NCBI RefSeq assembly: GCF_946482605.1
Contig: NZ_CAMLSE010000003.1
Location: 372,001-436,000 of the forward strand
Reading direction: 5' to 3'
Source: an uncultured Dyadobacter sp.
GTDB taxonomy: Bacteria > Bacteroidota > Bacteroidia > Cytophagales > Spirosomataceae
DNA length: 64,000 nt
In this document: positions 44,317 through 53,269 of the stretch, piece after piece
Numbering within the stretch: position 1 is the stretch's first letter
Layout: each line of letters begins with the position of its first letter
Program-made: the position numbers and the translations under genes
The notes under the pieces: model-generated
What the model was told of the DNA's origin: nothing
The model's input: only the letters and a program-made list of their open reading frames with translations
The model's database searches: none

Positions 44317-46389
44317 CTAGCCCGGCAATTCCACAAAAAATGTAGTTCCAGCGCCATTTACCGATTCAAACCAGATCTTCCCTTCATGCGCCTCCACAAT
44401 CTGCTTGCAAATCGAAAGGCCGATACCGAAGGATTGTTCTCCCGCGGTGCCTACCCGCCTGGCATCGTTTGAAGGACGGAAGATCTGCCCTTTGAGGTCT
44501 TCCGGAATGCCGATTCCATTGTCCTTGATGGTCAGCAGCGTGGTGTCCGACCGCTTCCGCAGCTGCACCTGAATGGCGCTTTCCGCCGACGAGAACTTGA
44601 TTGCATTGCTCAGCAGATTCGAAAATATCCGCCAGATCTTTTCCCTGTCCACAGGCACCATAGCCTGCTCGTAATCATAATGGATGGCCTGTTTCTTTTC
44701 CTTCGCCTTGTAGCTCAGCATATCAATACAGGAACGGACGATCTCTGCCAGATCCTCCTCACTTTTGATGATCTTTTTCCGGTCCGGACCCGATTGCAGG
44801 ATCTGTCCGATCAGTCCAAATGCCAGCCGCCCCGATTCCTGGATCGCATCGACGATCATCGCCTGCTCATCGGTCGGCACCTGTTCCCAGAAAAGCATAT
44901 CCGAGCCCGAGATCATGGCGGCGATCGGGTTCCGCAGATCGTGGGCGACGATTTGCAACATCTCCTCCTTTTCGACTTCGGATTGTTCCAGCGCATTGAC
45001 CGTATCCTGAAGAGCGATATTACTTTGCGTGATCACGCCGTTCAATTTGGTTACCGCGCGGAGGTTGGCGGCATTCTTCCTGGCACTGCGCCAGATCAGG
45101 TACACGATCACGCCCATCGCGATGGAAATCAATATTGCAAATTTGAGGATCAAACCCTCCCGGGCATCCTTTTCGGCAGCCAATTCTATTTCATGCTCAC
45201 GCTGGATCTGTTGCAGAAGCTGCCCGACATTGCTTTTGTTTTCTGCATTCTTCTTTAATTTCTTCTTACGATCTGTTTCAAGGTCGGCCATTAATAACTT
45301 ACCTGCCTCTTCAAATTCGCCACGACCGAACGAAATGTAAGCCTGCAACCGCTGGTACAAACTGATTGTCGCGGCATCGTTGGCTGCACCGGGCATTCGC
45401 CGCAGCGTATCCAGCTGTTCCTGCGCTTTGGCATACTCGCGGGTATCAATGTATACCTGTGTCAATATCTGCCGAGACTCCTTCTCCACATCCAATGACC
45501 AGTCTATATCCGGGTCGTGTTCGAGACATTTCTTGATGAGCTTTTCCGCGGTACGGTTGTCGCCTTTCAGGGCATAGGCTTCCGCCTGGTTTCTTAAAAT
45601 GACAATTTTTGAAAACTTGATAAAATTTTGCTCACGGGGGAAGCGGGCCGCATTTCGGTTGATGAACTGATTTGCCTGATTGAAGTAATGCAGCGCCTTG
45701 TTCGGTTCATTCAGGCGCAGATAGGCAGTCCCGATATTCCGCATACTTCCCTGTTTTTCAATAAATTCCAGCTGAAAATTATCGGCTTCCCTGCATTCAG
45801 ACAATTCTGCCAGTTCGTGCTCCCAGTATTCGATCGCCTGGTAATAGTTTTCTTCCTTAAAAGAAATATTTGCGATCCTGCTGCTGTACCGTGCGCATTC
45901 ACAGGTTTCACCCAATGATGTCAAAAATGATTTACCCTTGTAATAATTGCGGTAGGCCAGATAAAATTCCTTCTGTTTCAGCAGATCGTCCCCTTTCAAA
46001 AGCAGTGCCTTGGAGTAATCGGTGGCGTTCTCATCGCGGACCTGCGGGGATGCAAACAAACCAAGAAGGCTATCGGTGTAAATGAGCGCGTTTTGAGCGA
46101 GCGTGGAGTCGCGGTGGCTCAATACCTTCATAAATTTATAGTAGGCGATGCTGTCGTGGATGTTCTTTTTGTCCAGCGTAGCCATGAGCGAATCGAGAAG
46201 GGTAATGGTCTTTCCGATACCTATCTTCCGCGAGTTCCGGTCGAGACTGTCGATCCCCGTTTTCAACTGCAAATGGACACTGCTCTTTTCCGTCTTTCTG
46301 CATCCTGTAAAGCTTCCCGCTAATACCAGGAAAATCAGCACGATCTTACATTGAAAAGAGGGCAGCAACAGACAAGATAGGTTATTCAT
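44317..46389 (-). CDS. TPR-containing lipoprotein-type sensor histidine kinase (HisKA)
   Basis: A 690-residue kinase from the ATG at 46389. The N-terminal signal ends in a lipobox-like SFTGC, so the mature periplasmic TPR part (about 60-390) may be lipid-anchored. One membrane helix (FAILISIAMGVIVYLIW) is followed by a short coiled coil, HisKA with His 483 (VAHDLRNP) and HATPase (NLLSNAIKFSS; DNGIGIP; FGIGLSICKQIVE). This HisKA type differs from the HisKA_2 domains of its two neighbours. It is convergent with the previous kinase across 26 bases. The Phe at -3 of the lipobox is unusual, so lipid modification is uncertain. Confidence 0.86.
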   Translation of the reverse strand: MNNLSCLLLPSFQCKIVLIFLVLAGSFTGCRKTEKSSVHLQLKTGIDSLDRNSRKIGIGKTITLLDSLMATLDKKNIHDSIAYYKFMKVLSHRDSTLAQNALIYTDSLLGLFASPQVRDENATDYSKALLLKGDDLLKQKEFYLAYRNYYKGKSFLTSLGETCECARYSSRIANISFKEENYYQAIEYWEHELAELSECREADNFQLEFIEKQGSMRNIGTAYLRLNEPNKALHYFNQANQFINRNAARFPREQNFIKFSKIVILRNQAEAYALKGDNRTAEKLIKKCLEHDPDIDWSLDVEKESRQILTQVYIDTREYAKAQEQLDTLRRMPGAANDAATISLYQRLQAYISFGRGEFEEAGKLLMADLETDRKKKLKKNAENKSNVGQLLQQIQREHEIELAAEKDAREGLILKFAILISIAMGVIVYLIWRSARKNAANLRAVTKLNGVITQSNIALQDTVNALEQSEVEKEEMLQIVAHDLRNPIAAMISGSDMLFWEQVPTDEQAMIVDAIQESGRLAFGLIGQILQSGPDRKKIIKSEEDLAEIVRSCIDMLSYKAKEKKQAIHYDYEQAMVPVDREKIWRIFSNLLSNAIKFSSAESAIQVQLRKRSDTTLLTIKDNGIGIPEDLKGQIFRPSNDARRVGTAGEQSFGIGLSICKQIVEAHEGKIWFESVNGAGTTFFVELPG

Positions 46390-46935
46390 TGCTTCAGATC
46401 GGTTTCCCCTGCAAGGTGATGCCGGGAGACATGGATGTTCATGTGCGTTTTGCATATCAGAGCGCGTCGTTCGCCGCTGCCCTGCCAGCCGGGCCTCCAC
46501 AGATCCGCTGATCCGTTTCCCGCCGGGCGAAAACCGATGGGACGCAACGACCCCGAAAGACTAAAACAGGTAAAGTGTTTTTCATAAATCGTTCAAGAGC
46601 AGTCAAGTAGCCTGTAAACCAAATGTCAGACGGAGTATCCGAAAAGTGGTATAGAAAAAATTCGCAAACAATATACGTGTTTATCCTACAAAAATACTTT
46701 TTTACCTGCTTTTGAAAGCATGAAATCCTGTCGCATTCGAATGCCACCCGCTCATGCGGATGTCATTCGGCCTCTTTTCCATGAAAAGACAGGCCCTATA
46801 CCTTCTACTCGCTACCGGTGATTTTATTAAAAGCGAAGGCCACGGAAGCACATAAAACGGCTTCCGTTATCGTCCCTAATGCCGTTACCTCGGGAGAAAT
46901 AGCCGCCGCAGGAATGAATAGATCGTCAGGTGTGA
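46390..46935. other. Intergenic region without supported gene
   Basis: This 546-base gap lies between the kinase start and the stand-alone receiver stop, both on the minus strand. It should carry the kinase promoter. Short frames here overlap neighbours or lack any recognisable feature. Confidence 0.5.
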
Positions 46936-47325
46936 TCAGGCGCTGATCAGATTCTGTATTTTGTTGACCAGAGTGGGCAATGAATCGGTTTTCTGTATAA
47001 ACTCGTCCACACCGATTGCGGAAAGCCGTGGGCGCCATTCGTCAGGTATTGAGGATGAGTAAATTACAATCCGGGGCCCGTCGAAGCTCCTGAGCCTTTG
47101 GAGGTGTGTGAGACACAGGTCACCGTCAATCCGCGGTAATTTCAGGTCAATAAAAACATAGCCCGGTGGAACAACTGCATTCTTGCTGAAATGAGCGATT
47201 GCCGATTCGCAATCGGGAAAAAACAAACAATGCAGCGGCTGGTCGAGCTCGTCCACAGCCATTTTGAGTATTTCATGATCGTCCGTGTCATCGTCGATCA
47301 TTACAAGAAGCCTTTCATTTCCCAT
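46936..47325 (-). CDS. Stand-alone receiver (CheY-like) protein
   Basis: A 129-residue receiver domain with no output domain. The acidic cluster DDDTDD at 11-16, the phospho-acceptor D60 (VFIDLKLP), the Ser pair in VIYSSSIP and the conserved Lys in FIQKTDS are all present, so it should accept phosphate. It may shuttle phosphate between kinases or act by protein contact. A 7-bp stem hairpin (46933-46949) overlaps its stop codon. The nearest kinase is encoded 546 bases away on the same strand. Confidence 0.88.
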   Translation of the reverse strand: MGNERLLVMIDDDTDDHEILKMAVDELDQPLHCLFFPDCESAIAHFSKNAVVPPGYVFIDLKLPRIDGDLCLTHLQRLRSFDGPRIVIYSSSIPDEWRPRLSAIGVDEFIQKTDSLPTLVNKIQNLISA

Positions 47326-47463
47326 GCTATTCTAAATGCGGTACAACTAAGTTTTAGCGTAAACACTAAAATTTTGTGCCTGCATCTTTATCAATTAGCA
47401 TTATTACGCCATAAACCGGCAGGCAACTTAGCCTTACCCCGATGTCATGAAACCATAACCAGG

Positions 47464-47889
47464 CTATTCTTTCCTTACATATTTGCTGATAAACTTATTG
47501 CAGGATTCGATCGTCATTTCATCGCCCTGCTGCGTGATGGTGAGGCGTGGACAAGCCCAGCAATTGACAAATGCACAGTCAGGGCTTTGGGGCACTTCGC
47601 TCAGCGGTTTGACATTAAACAGCTTCCCATTGATTGTATACTCCCACGACGCGCAGCATCCGCTGTAACCATCATATAACATGACGCCATCGTGGCGTAT
47701 CGAAAAAATCGGCTGTTTTTCATTGTCCATGTTCTTGGTCACCGTCGAGTCTTCCGTCTGATATTGTATTTCTACCAAATGCCATGTCCCGGCAATGTCC
47801 GCGATTTCTGACAAAGGCTTGGGCTCATCGTCTTTACAACAGGTAAGCGCGAGCAATAAGGCGATGACGAAGAACGTAAATTTGGACAT
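47464..47889 (-). CDS. Small lipocalin-like lipoprotein
   Basis: A 141-residue lipoprotein: the signal peptide ends in LALTCC, and Cys 17 or 18 is the lipidation site. The body has IAGTWHLVEIQYQTE near the N-terminus and short beta strands, the pattern of Bacteroidota lipocalin-like small lipoproteins. Six further cysteines (for example GCCASW and CAFVNCWAC) suggest disulfides, unusual for that group. The binding partner is unknown. It sits alone between a receiver and a T9SS cargo gene. Confidence 0.7.
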   Translation of the reverse strand: MSKFTFFVIALLLALTCCKDDEPKPLSEIADIAGTWHLVEIQYQTEDSTVTKNMDNEKQPIFSIRHDGVMLYDGYSGCCASWEYTINGKLFNVKPLSEVPQSPDCAFVNCWACPRLTITQQGDEMTIESCNKFISKYVRKE

Positions 47890-48011
47890 GAGACAGGATG
47901 TTTAGAAACATGATAGATGCGCCAGACAGCCCATTCGTTGTAACGGAAGGTTAATTAATTTGATAACTAGTCATCTCAATGGAGTCAGATTCGGATATTT
48001 TAAACGACCAA

Positions 48012-48050
48012 CCCGCCAGCATGCGGCGGAAGGAGCCACAGGCTGGCGGG
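48012..48050 (-). terminator. Hairpin terminator after the propeller-like T9SS protein gene
   Basis: CCCGCCAGC (48012-48020) pairs with GCTGGCGGG (48042-48050) through a 21-base loop, 14 bases past the stop at 48065. The stem is short but wholly paired. Confidence 0.5.
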
Positions 48051-48064
48051 CGGGCCGCTTACCA

Positions 48065-50242
48065 TTATCTTTTCAAGATCTTCAAGGTTTGCGTTTGTGT
48101 GGCCGTGCTTACCCGCAGCATATACATTCCTGCTTGTTTTTGTCCCATTGAAATTGCCTCCTCATAGGCATCTGCCTCCGCATTCACTACTTTGTCCAGG
48201 ATTGCGCGCCCCGAAACATCCAGCAGCTGCAACCTGATTTTATCGCCGGTCGCACCTGCTACCCTGACTGAAAACTGGTCGATCACAGGATTTGGGTAGA
48301 CCGACACGTTGAATGCAACGTTCTTGTTTTCTTCGCCGCCCGGCATCTCCTCCTCGACTGCTATCGCGCAGGTGTCGCAGGCTTCTCTCGCGCCGGCAGG
48401 CACAGGGCTGGAAAAATACGAGTCGTCGTAAGCAGAGAACAGATTCCCCCCTTGTCCCGCGGCCACATAATGCCCGTTGGCATAGGCGATCGAGTTGAAA
48501 TTGTTGGTCGCACTGGTAGACGGAGAGTCCCATAATACGTTCGGAACATATCTGTAAATCTTGCCGCCCAAGCCGGTGATCACAAATTTATGATAGCCAT
48601 AGACGATATCGGTATAGCCGACGAAGTCAACCCCTGTGCTCGAAGATACAGTGCTCCATTGCAAACCGTTCGCCGAGGTTACCATGGTCCGGTTCAACCC
48701 CACGGCTATCCATTTGCCGTTTCCGTAAGCCACTCCACGCAGGTTGTTTTTCGTTCCCGTGTAGCGATACATCCAGAAATTGCCGTCCGTTGACGTAGCC
48801 AGTACTCCCGCCGGGCCGACGAGTACAAACATTCCGTTTGCAAACGTGACGCTATTATAGGAATAGATAGCCGCGGAAGTCGATTTTGACCAGTTCTTGC
48901 CATATTTGGAATAAAGGATAAGGCCATTGTCGCCGACTGCCACAAATTTCCCGTTCCCGTAGGCAATGCCCCGAAGCGTCTTTCCGAATTCAACCTGAAC
49001 GAAACTCCATTTTTTGCCATTCACAGAAGTCTGGATCAGCGCATCGGCACCTACTGCGACGAACAGCCCATCCCCGTAGGCCACATCATGAATGACTTGT
49101 CCGCCGCCAACCAGGTTTACAGTCTCGCCGACCCTAAAATCTATCCCGTCACTCGAAAAGAGTGCAACGCTTTTTTGCGCCGAGGTAGGTGCCACAGTGC
49201 CCACGGGAGCGCTGCCGACGACCACAAAATTGCCGTTACCTTCGGCAGTCCCGTTCAGCGCCATATTCCGGTAATCGGTTCCGGATTTCCAGCTTGCCCC
49301 GTTGTTGAAAGACGTGCGGATCGTCCCGTTACTTCCGACGGCCAGAAACGAATTCTGCACAAAACGGACACCGTAAAAAACCTGGTTCGAGTTGGTTGTA
49401 ACAGCCGGATTTCCCCACATAAGGCCATTCGGCGAGTTGAGCGTAGTTTGCTTGTTGGAGGAAACGGCCACAAACCAGCCGCTTGTCGGGTTGGAAGCGA
49501 CGGCACTGAAGAACATGGTCTTGTCCGCCACCGGCATGATGTTCCAATCTATACCGCTGCCTGACTGCACGATTGTTCCGTAATCGCCCACCGCCACGAA
49601 GGTTCCGTATTTACCGGCTGTTACAGCCCTCAGCTCTTTGTTGGTGCCCGATCCCCGCGTCGCCCACGTCACGCCATTGTCGCTCGAAGTTTTGATTACC
49701 CCGTTGGATCCCACGGCTACAAACAGGCCGTCCATAAAAGCAACGTCGTGCAGGTAGTCCTGCCCATTGAAATGCTGCGTCCAATGTTCGCCGTCCGGTG
49801 ACGTCAGCAATGCCCCCATCGAGCCCACCGCCACATATGTGCCATTGCCATATGCGACGCTTTGCAATATCTTGCCAGTCCCCGAAACGCGATTGGTCCA
49901 GTATTTCCCATCCGGGGAAGTGACGATCACGCCCGGACCTCCGACGGCAACGAACTGATTGTTGGCATAAATGATGCTGGCCAGTGTGCCGTATTCACTG
50001 AGATCGGTTTGCTGGATTTCCCAGGACTCGCTGTCCGTAGAAGTGTAGATCTTGCTATTGGCGCCCACTGCGACATATTTGCCTGCTCCGTAGGCCACGT
50101 CGAAAAGCTGTTGCTGCGGTGTCAGATACTGTTGTGCCCATTGAGTCTGGCCGTTTGCCGTGAAGATTTTGAGCAATAACAAAACCGCTGTCAGTGTGTG
50201 AATGAAATAATGGAAAGGCTTTGTGGTAACGATTTTTTTCAT
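48065..50242 (-). CDS. Secreted propeller-like repeat protein with T9SS tail
   Basis: A 725-residue secreted protein. After a signal peptide (ends near TANGQ) come about 14 repeats of 35-50 residues of the pattern YGNGxFVAVGxxGxIxTSxDGxxW, as in YGNGTYVAVGSMGALLTSPD. They should fold as one or two beta-propellers. A T9SS type A sorting domain closes it (VSVYPNPVIDQFSVRV; ends LKILKR). It is probably a surface adhesin or binding protein; no catalytic motif is visible. It stands alone, with the GTATAC motif cluster upstream. Confidence 0.85.
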   Translation of the reverse strand: MKKIVTTKPFHYFIHTLTAVLLLLKIFTANGQTQWAQQYLTPQQQLFDVAYGAGKYVAVGANSKIYTSTDSESWEIQQTDLSEYGTLASIIYANNQFVAVGGPGVIVTSPDGKYWTNRVSGTGKILQSVAYGNGTYVAVGSMGALLTSPDGEHWTQHFNGQDYLHDVAFMDGLFVAVGSNGVIKTSSDNGVTWATRGSGTNKELRAVTAGKYGTFVAVGDYGTIVQSGSGIDWNIMPVADKTMFFSAVASNPTSGWFVAVSSNKQTTLNSPNGLMWGNPAVTTNSNQVFYGVRFVQNSFLAVGSNGTIRTSFNNGASWKSGTDYRNMALNGTAEGNGNFVVVGSAPVGTVAPTSAQKSVALFSSDGIDFRVGETVNLVGGGQVIHDVAYGDGLFVAVGADALIQTSVNGKKWSFVQVEFGKTLRGIAYGNGKFVAVGDNGLILYSKYGKNWSKSTSAAIYSYNSVTFANGMFVLVGPAGVLATSTDGNFWMYRYTGTKNNLRGVAYGNGKWIAVGLNRTMVTSANGLQWSTVSSSTGVDFVGYTDIVYGYHKFVITGLGGKIYRYVPNVLWDSPSTSATNNFNSIAYANGHYVAAGQGGNLFSAYDDSYFSSPVPAGAREACDTCAIAVEEEMPGGEENKNVAFNVSVYPNPVIDQFSVRVAGATGDKIRLQLLDVSGRAILDKVVNAEADAYEEAISMGQKQAGMYMLRVSTATQTQTLKILKR

Positions 50243-50649
50243 GACTGGTGTTGATTTGAAATTAATTGGCTTGCATAATTGGCCCCGGCGGAACAGACAG
50301 GAATACGTATTCCGGAAGGCAATGCAAACCTAGGCCGGATCATGGCCGGCAGCAAACTTTGAGGGTACACAAAAGGTCAACGGCCTCGAAAACACGGGTG
50401 TACAAAAGGTATACATCACAAAAGTGCCGCTCAGGGCAATGGCAACTTTCCCGGCCGGGCTCCGGTACTTGCCTTTCCCGCGAGTTTGTCCTAAAATAGT
50501 GCGTGTATACCTTTTGTATACCCTTGAAAATTGCCCCTGTTTTTTTTCCTCCCTAGGTTTGTATCGTCTGCTGCGGCCCGGTTTGCCCTGCCGGTCGGGC
50601 AGAAGGCAATGGCCCGTTTCCGGAAGCCAGGCACCGCACATCAATCCAA
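50243..50649. other. Intergenic region with GTATAC motif cluster
   Basis: This 407-base gap between divergent genes (propeller protein and small membrane protein) carries three copies of the GTATAC/AAAAG motif listed separately. No gene is supported here. Confidence 0.5.
50366..50522. repeat. Three copies of a GTATAC/CCTTTTGTATAC motif
   Basis: Copy A at 50366-50376 (TACACAAAAGG), copy B at 50398-50415 (GTGTACAAAAGGTATACA) and copy C at 50503-50522 (TGTATACCTTTTGTATACC region). B and C are inverted copies with 17 of 18 matches, 87 bases apart. C has two GTATAC hexamers separated by CTTTT, the form of an operator for a dimeric protein. Related copies lie at 51475 and 59096. Confidence 0.55.
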
Positions 50650-50655
50650 ATGCAT

Positions 50656-50913
50656 ATGTCAATTTTCAAAGTCATCACCTACATCAACTGGATCCTCATA
50701 CTCCTTTACGGATCATCGGTCGTGTGGGCATTTTTGCAGGTAAACAATCCCAGCCACGAAATGCCGCGTGCGGAATCCCTGATTAAGATCGTCGGCTTCT
50801 TTCTTTTGCTGGTACTGCTTGCACTCAATATCGCTCCGTATCCATGGATGAAGATCGCCGCGCTGGTGCTTGTATCCCTGCTCCTTCTCCTGATGCGCTG
50901 GTTTGCGGACTAG
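50656..50913 (+). CDS. Small membrane protein of unknown function
   Basis: An 85-residue protein from the ATG at 50656 (MSIFKVITYINWILILLYG); an in-frame ATG two codons upstream is also possible. Three hydrophobic helices (about 6-27, 42-60 and 64-80) and few polar loops. No family recognised. It is convergent with the globin gene (81-base gap). Weak evidence beyond the hydrophobic pattern, but the helices and start context look real. Confidence 0.65.
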   Translation: MSIFKVITYINWILILLYGSSVVWAFLQVNNPSHEMPRAESLIKIVGFFLLLVLLALNIAPYPWMKIAALVLVSLLLLLMRWFAD

Positions 50914-50993
50914 CGGACTCCCGGGCCGTCTTTTTAGAATCGTCGATTAAACTGTAATGGTCCGGGATGCGAAAACAAAGCAGGAGCCTCCGG

Positions 50994-51437
50994 TTAATGC
51001 GAGGCCTTGATCATCGACGCTGCCCACATATCATAGAGCTCCGTCCACGTCTCCCGGGTTTCTTCATCCCATTGATCTTCCAGCCGCTGTTCCAAAACCG
51101 CCAGCAGCGCCTTCCCTACCGTCGCGTAATGCGCGTCCCGTACACCATATCCCGCATGCCTGACAGCCAGGGCGTCGATATCGATTTGTATCTCCGGCAT
51201 CGCCTGCAGACGGCTTACCATATACGTGATCATGTCCGTCAGCTTCCTGACCTGTTGCTCCATGTCTTCCGAAAACATGGACCGCAGGCCGGGATCCCGT
51301 TCGAAAAGTTCCTGGTAGAAGAGCTCCCCTATCATTTCCGGTTGAGCGATGGCGTAGCTCCACGTAGTTTTGATGATCAATATTTTCCGGTCAGTCACGG
51401 TTTGTCTGTTTATAAATGGGAAGAATATGCTGAGCAA
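50994..51437 (-). CDS. Single-domain globin
   Basis: A 147-residue haem protein resembling Vitreoscilla haemoglobin and the globin part of flavohaemoglobins. The proximal haem ligand is His 94 in LAVRHAGYGVRDAHY, and the segment EMIGELFYQELFERDPGLR matches the B/C helices. No FAD/NAD reductase domain follows. Possible roles are oxygen or NO binding. Family alignment favours a GTG start at 51398 (VTDRKILIIKTTWS), which would drop 13 residues; I list the ATG. A GTATAC/AAAAG motif lies 37 bases upstream. Confidence 0.85.
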   Translation of the reverse strand: MLSIFFPFINRQTVTDRKILIIKTTWSYAIAQPEMIGELFYQELFERDPGLRSMFSEDMEQQVRKLTDMITYMVSRLQAMPEIQIDIDALAVRHAGYGVRDAHYATVGKALLAVLEQRLEDQWDEETRETWTELYDMWAASMIKASH

Positions 51438-51474
51438 AGAGATCCATTTTTATTGGTACCGGCAAGAAATCGGC

Positions 51475-51491
51475 GTATACAAAAGGTGATC
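51475..51491 (-). promoter_or_regulatory. GTATAC/AAAAG motif upstream of the globin gene
   Basis: GTATACAAAAGGTGATC matches copies B and C of the cluster near 50.4-50.5 kb. Read toward the globin gene it is CCTTTTGTATAC, 37 bases before the ATG. Candidate operator or promoter element. Confidence 0.4.
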
Positions 51492-51496
51492 AGATT

Positions 51497-53269
51497 TCAA
51501 ATACGCATCAGATAATCCAACAGGTTACCCTCTTCCCCGATTTTCAGCTTTTTCCTTAGCCTGTGGCGGGCCGTTTTAACGCTGTCAGGGGAAATGCTAA
51601 GCAGTCCGGCGGATTCTTTCAAATTGAGGTTCAGCCTGATCAGCGCGCAAAGGCGGAGTTCCCCCGCGCTCAGTTCTGGGTTCGCTTTTTTCAGCTTTGA
51701 AAAAAAGTCCGGATGGACTCCTTCGAAATAGGTCTTGAATTCGTCCCAATCCTTGTCCAGGTTGAAACTATAATCGATGAGGTTGATAAGCCTGCTGAAA
51801 AGCGGTGTGTTTTCACCTTTCGGCCCCAACTTTAATGCCTGTGAAACCGTCTGCCGGATATCTTCGAGGATACCGTTCTTCTGGATCAGATTCAGGGTGT
51901 GGGTGGTCAAAGCTTTGTTCCTGAATTCCAGCTCGCTCTGAAGACGCTGCTCTTTTTCCAGGCTATTCTGAATTTCAATGTCCGAAAGTGCTTTCTGGGC
52001 GGCATGCAGCTCCTTGTCCTTCACAACTTTCAACCTTTGCCGGTTAAAGGCCAGGGCCACCAGCGTAAGTATCGCTGCCAGCGCGACCATGATCGTGTTC
52101 CGCGTCGCGTCGCCCAGGTCCTTCTCTTTTTCCAGCAGCTTGATCTCGGACTCTTTTCGCTCATTTTCGTAATGCACCCGCAGGTTGGTCATCTTAATGG
52201 TACCCTCTTCGTTGAAAAGTGAGTCTTTAAGGGCACTTGCCGATTCCTGGAAACGAAATGCAACCGCGAAACTACCCGTCTGTCCGTAAACATGGGCAAG
52301 CCCTTCATAAGCCAGCAGCAATGCCGGCCTGATCCCATTGGCCTTTGCCAGCTCTTCCGCCTGGTGATAGCTGGCCAACGCCTTTTGATACTGGTTCGTT
52401 TTGGAATAAACCTGACCTAATCCATTATAGGAGCTGACCATCGCCGGCTTCCGCTGGAATTCCCGGTTAATGGTCAATGCTTTCTCATACTCCACAGCAG
52501 CAAGATCGTACTTTGCCGTCTGAAAATAGATTTCCCCCAGATTATTATGGCAGATGATCTGGCCGTTTGTGTCCTTAAACTGGTCGAACAGCGCCAGGCC
52601 CTTTTGCCCGCTGGCGAGTGCGGCGACGTAATCTTTTTTCCTGATATAGATCGAAGCGATATTGATGTAGGAACCGGCAAGCGACTTCTTATCGCCCAAC
52701 TTTATCCATATCGCCTGCGCCTGCTTATAAAAGAGCAGCGCTTCATCGTGGTTCTTCTGGTTTTTATGGACATTGCCAATGCTGTTGAGGATATTGGAGC
52801 TGCGTTTCTGGTCCCTGAGCACCTGGAAAATAGCCAGCGCTTGTAAATAATTGTCCAGCGCCTGACCGTAATTCCCCTGTTCGCCATACACAATCCCCGC
52901 ACTCGCGATGGCCTTGCCTACGCCGGTCTGGTTTTCAATATCCCGCGAAATCTGCTCGCTTTTCGCATAATGCGCCAGCGATTCGGGATACTTGTTTTTT
53001 TGCCAGAAATAAACCCCCAAAGCATATTCACCATCGGCTTCCCCTTTTCTGTATCCTATTTTTTTGGACATGACCAGTACTTTTTCCGCATAAGCCAATG
53101 TCTTCTGGGGAGCGGTGCTCCACCACTCCATCGCGATCTCGAAAGTCAGGTTGACCCTCGCGGTATCGGACCGCTCTTTGGCTAAGCGATTTTCCAGGCT
53201 GTCGATTTTAGGAGATTGTGCAAAAGCAGGTAATGCGGTAACAAAGAGGAGATAGAGGGAAATTTTCAT
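51497..53269 (-). CDS. TPR membrane protein with LuxR-like DNA-binding tail
   Basis: A 590-residue protein from the ATG at 53269 (MKISLYLLFVTALPAFAQ, signal peptide). About nine TPR-like repeats (30-370) are followed by one membrane helix (TIMVALAAILTLVALAF), a coiled coil and a cytoplasmic tail with a LuxR/GerE-like helix-turn-helix (ELSAGELRLCALIRLNLNLK; SISPDSVKTARHRLRKKLKI). This would be a membrane-spanning one-component regulator that senses in the periplasm and binds DNA at the membrane. Target genes are unknown; its stop is 60 bases from the divergently placed globin start. Confidence 0.86.
   Translation of the reverse strand: MKISLYLLFVTALPAFAQSPKIDSLENRLAKERSDTARVNLTFEIAMEWWSTAPQKTLAYAEKVLVMSKKIGYRKGEADGEYALGVYFWQKNKYPESLAHYAKSEQISRDIENQTGVGKAIASAGIVYGEQGNYGQALDNYLQALAIFQVLRDQKRSSNILNSIGNVHKNQKNHDEALLFYKQAQAIWIKLGDKKSLAGSYINIASIYIRKKDYVAALASGQKGLALFDQFKDTNGQIICHNNLGEIYFQTAKYDLAAVEYEKALTINREFQRKPAMVSSYNGLGQVYSKTNQYQKALASYHQAEELAKANGIRPALLLAYEGLAHVYGQTGSFAVAFRFQESASALKDSLFNEEGTIKMTNLRVHYENERKESEIKLLEKEKDLGDATRNTIMVALAAILTLVALAFNRQRLKVVKDKELHAAQKALSDIEIQNSLEKEQRLQSELEFRNKALTTHTLNLIQKNGILEDIRQTVSQALKLGPKGENTPLFSRLINLIDYSFNLDKDWDEFKTYFEGVHPDFFSKLKKANPELSAGELRLCALIRLNLNLKESAGLLSISPDSVKTARHRLRKKLKIGEEGNLLDYLMRI

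Noticed and set aside
46805..47038. A 77-codon minus-strand frame with a hydrophobic end
   Set aside because: It overlaps the stand-alone receiver gene in another frame, and the hydrophobic end alone is not evidence for a gene.
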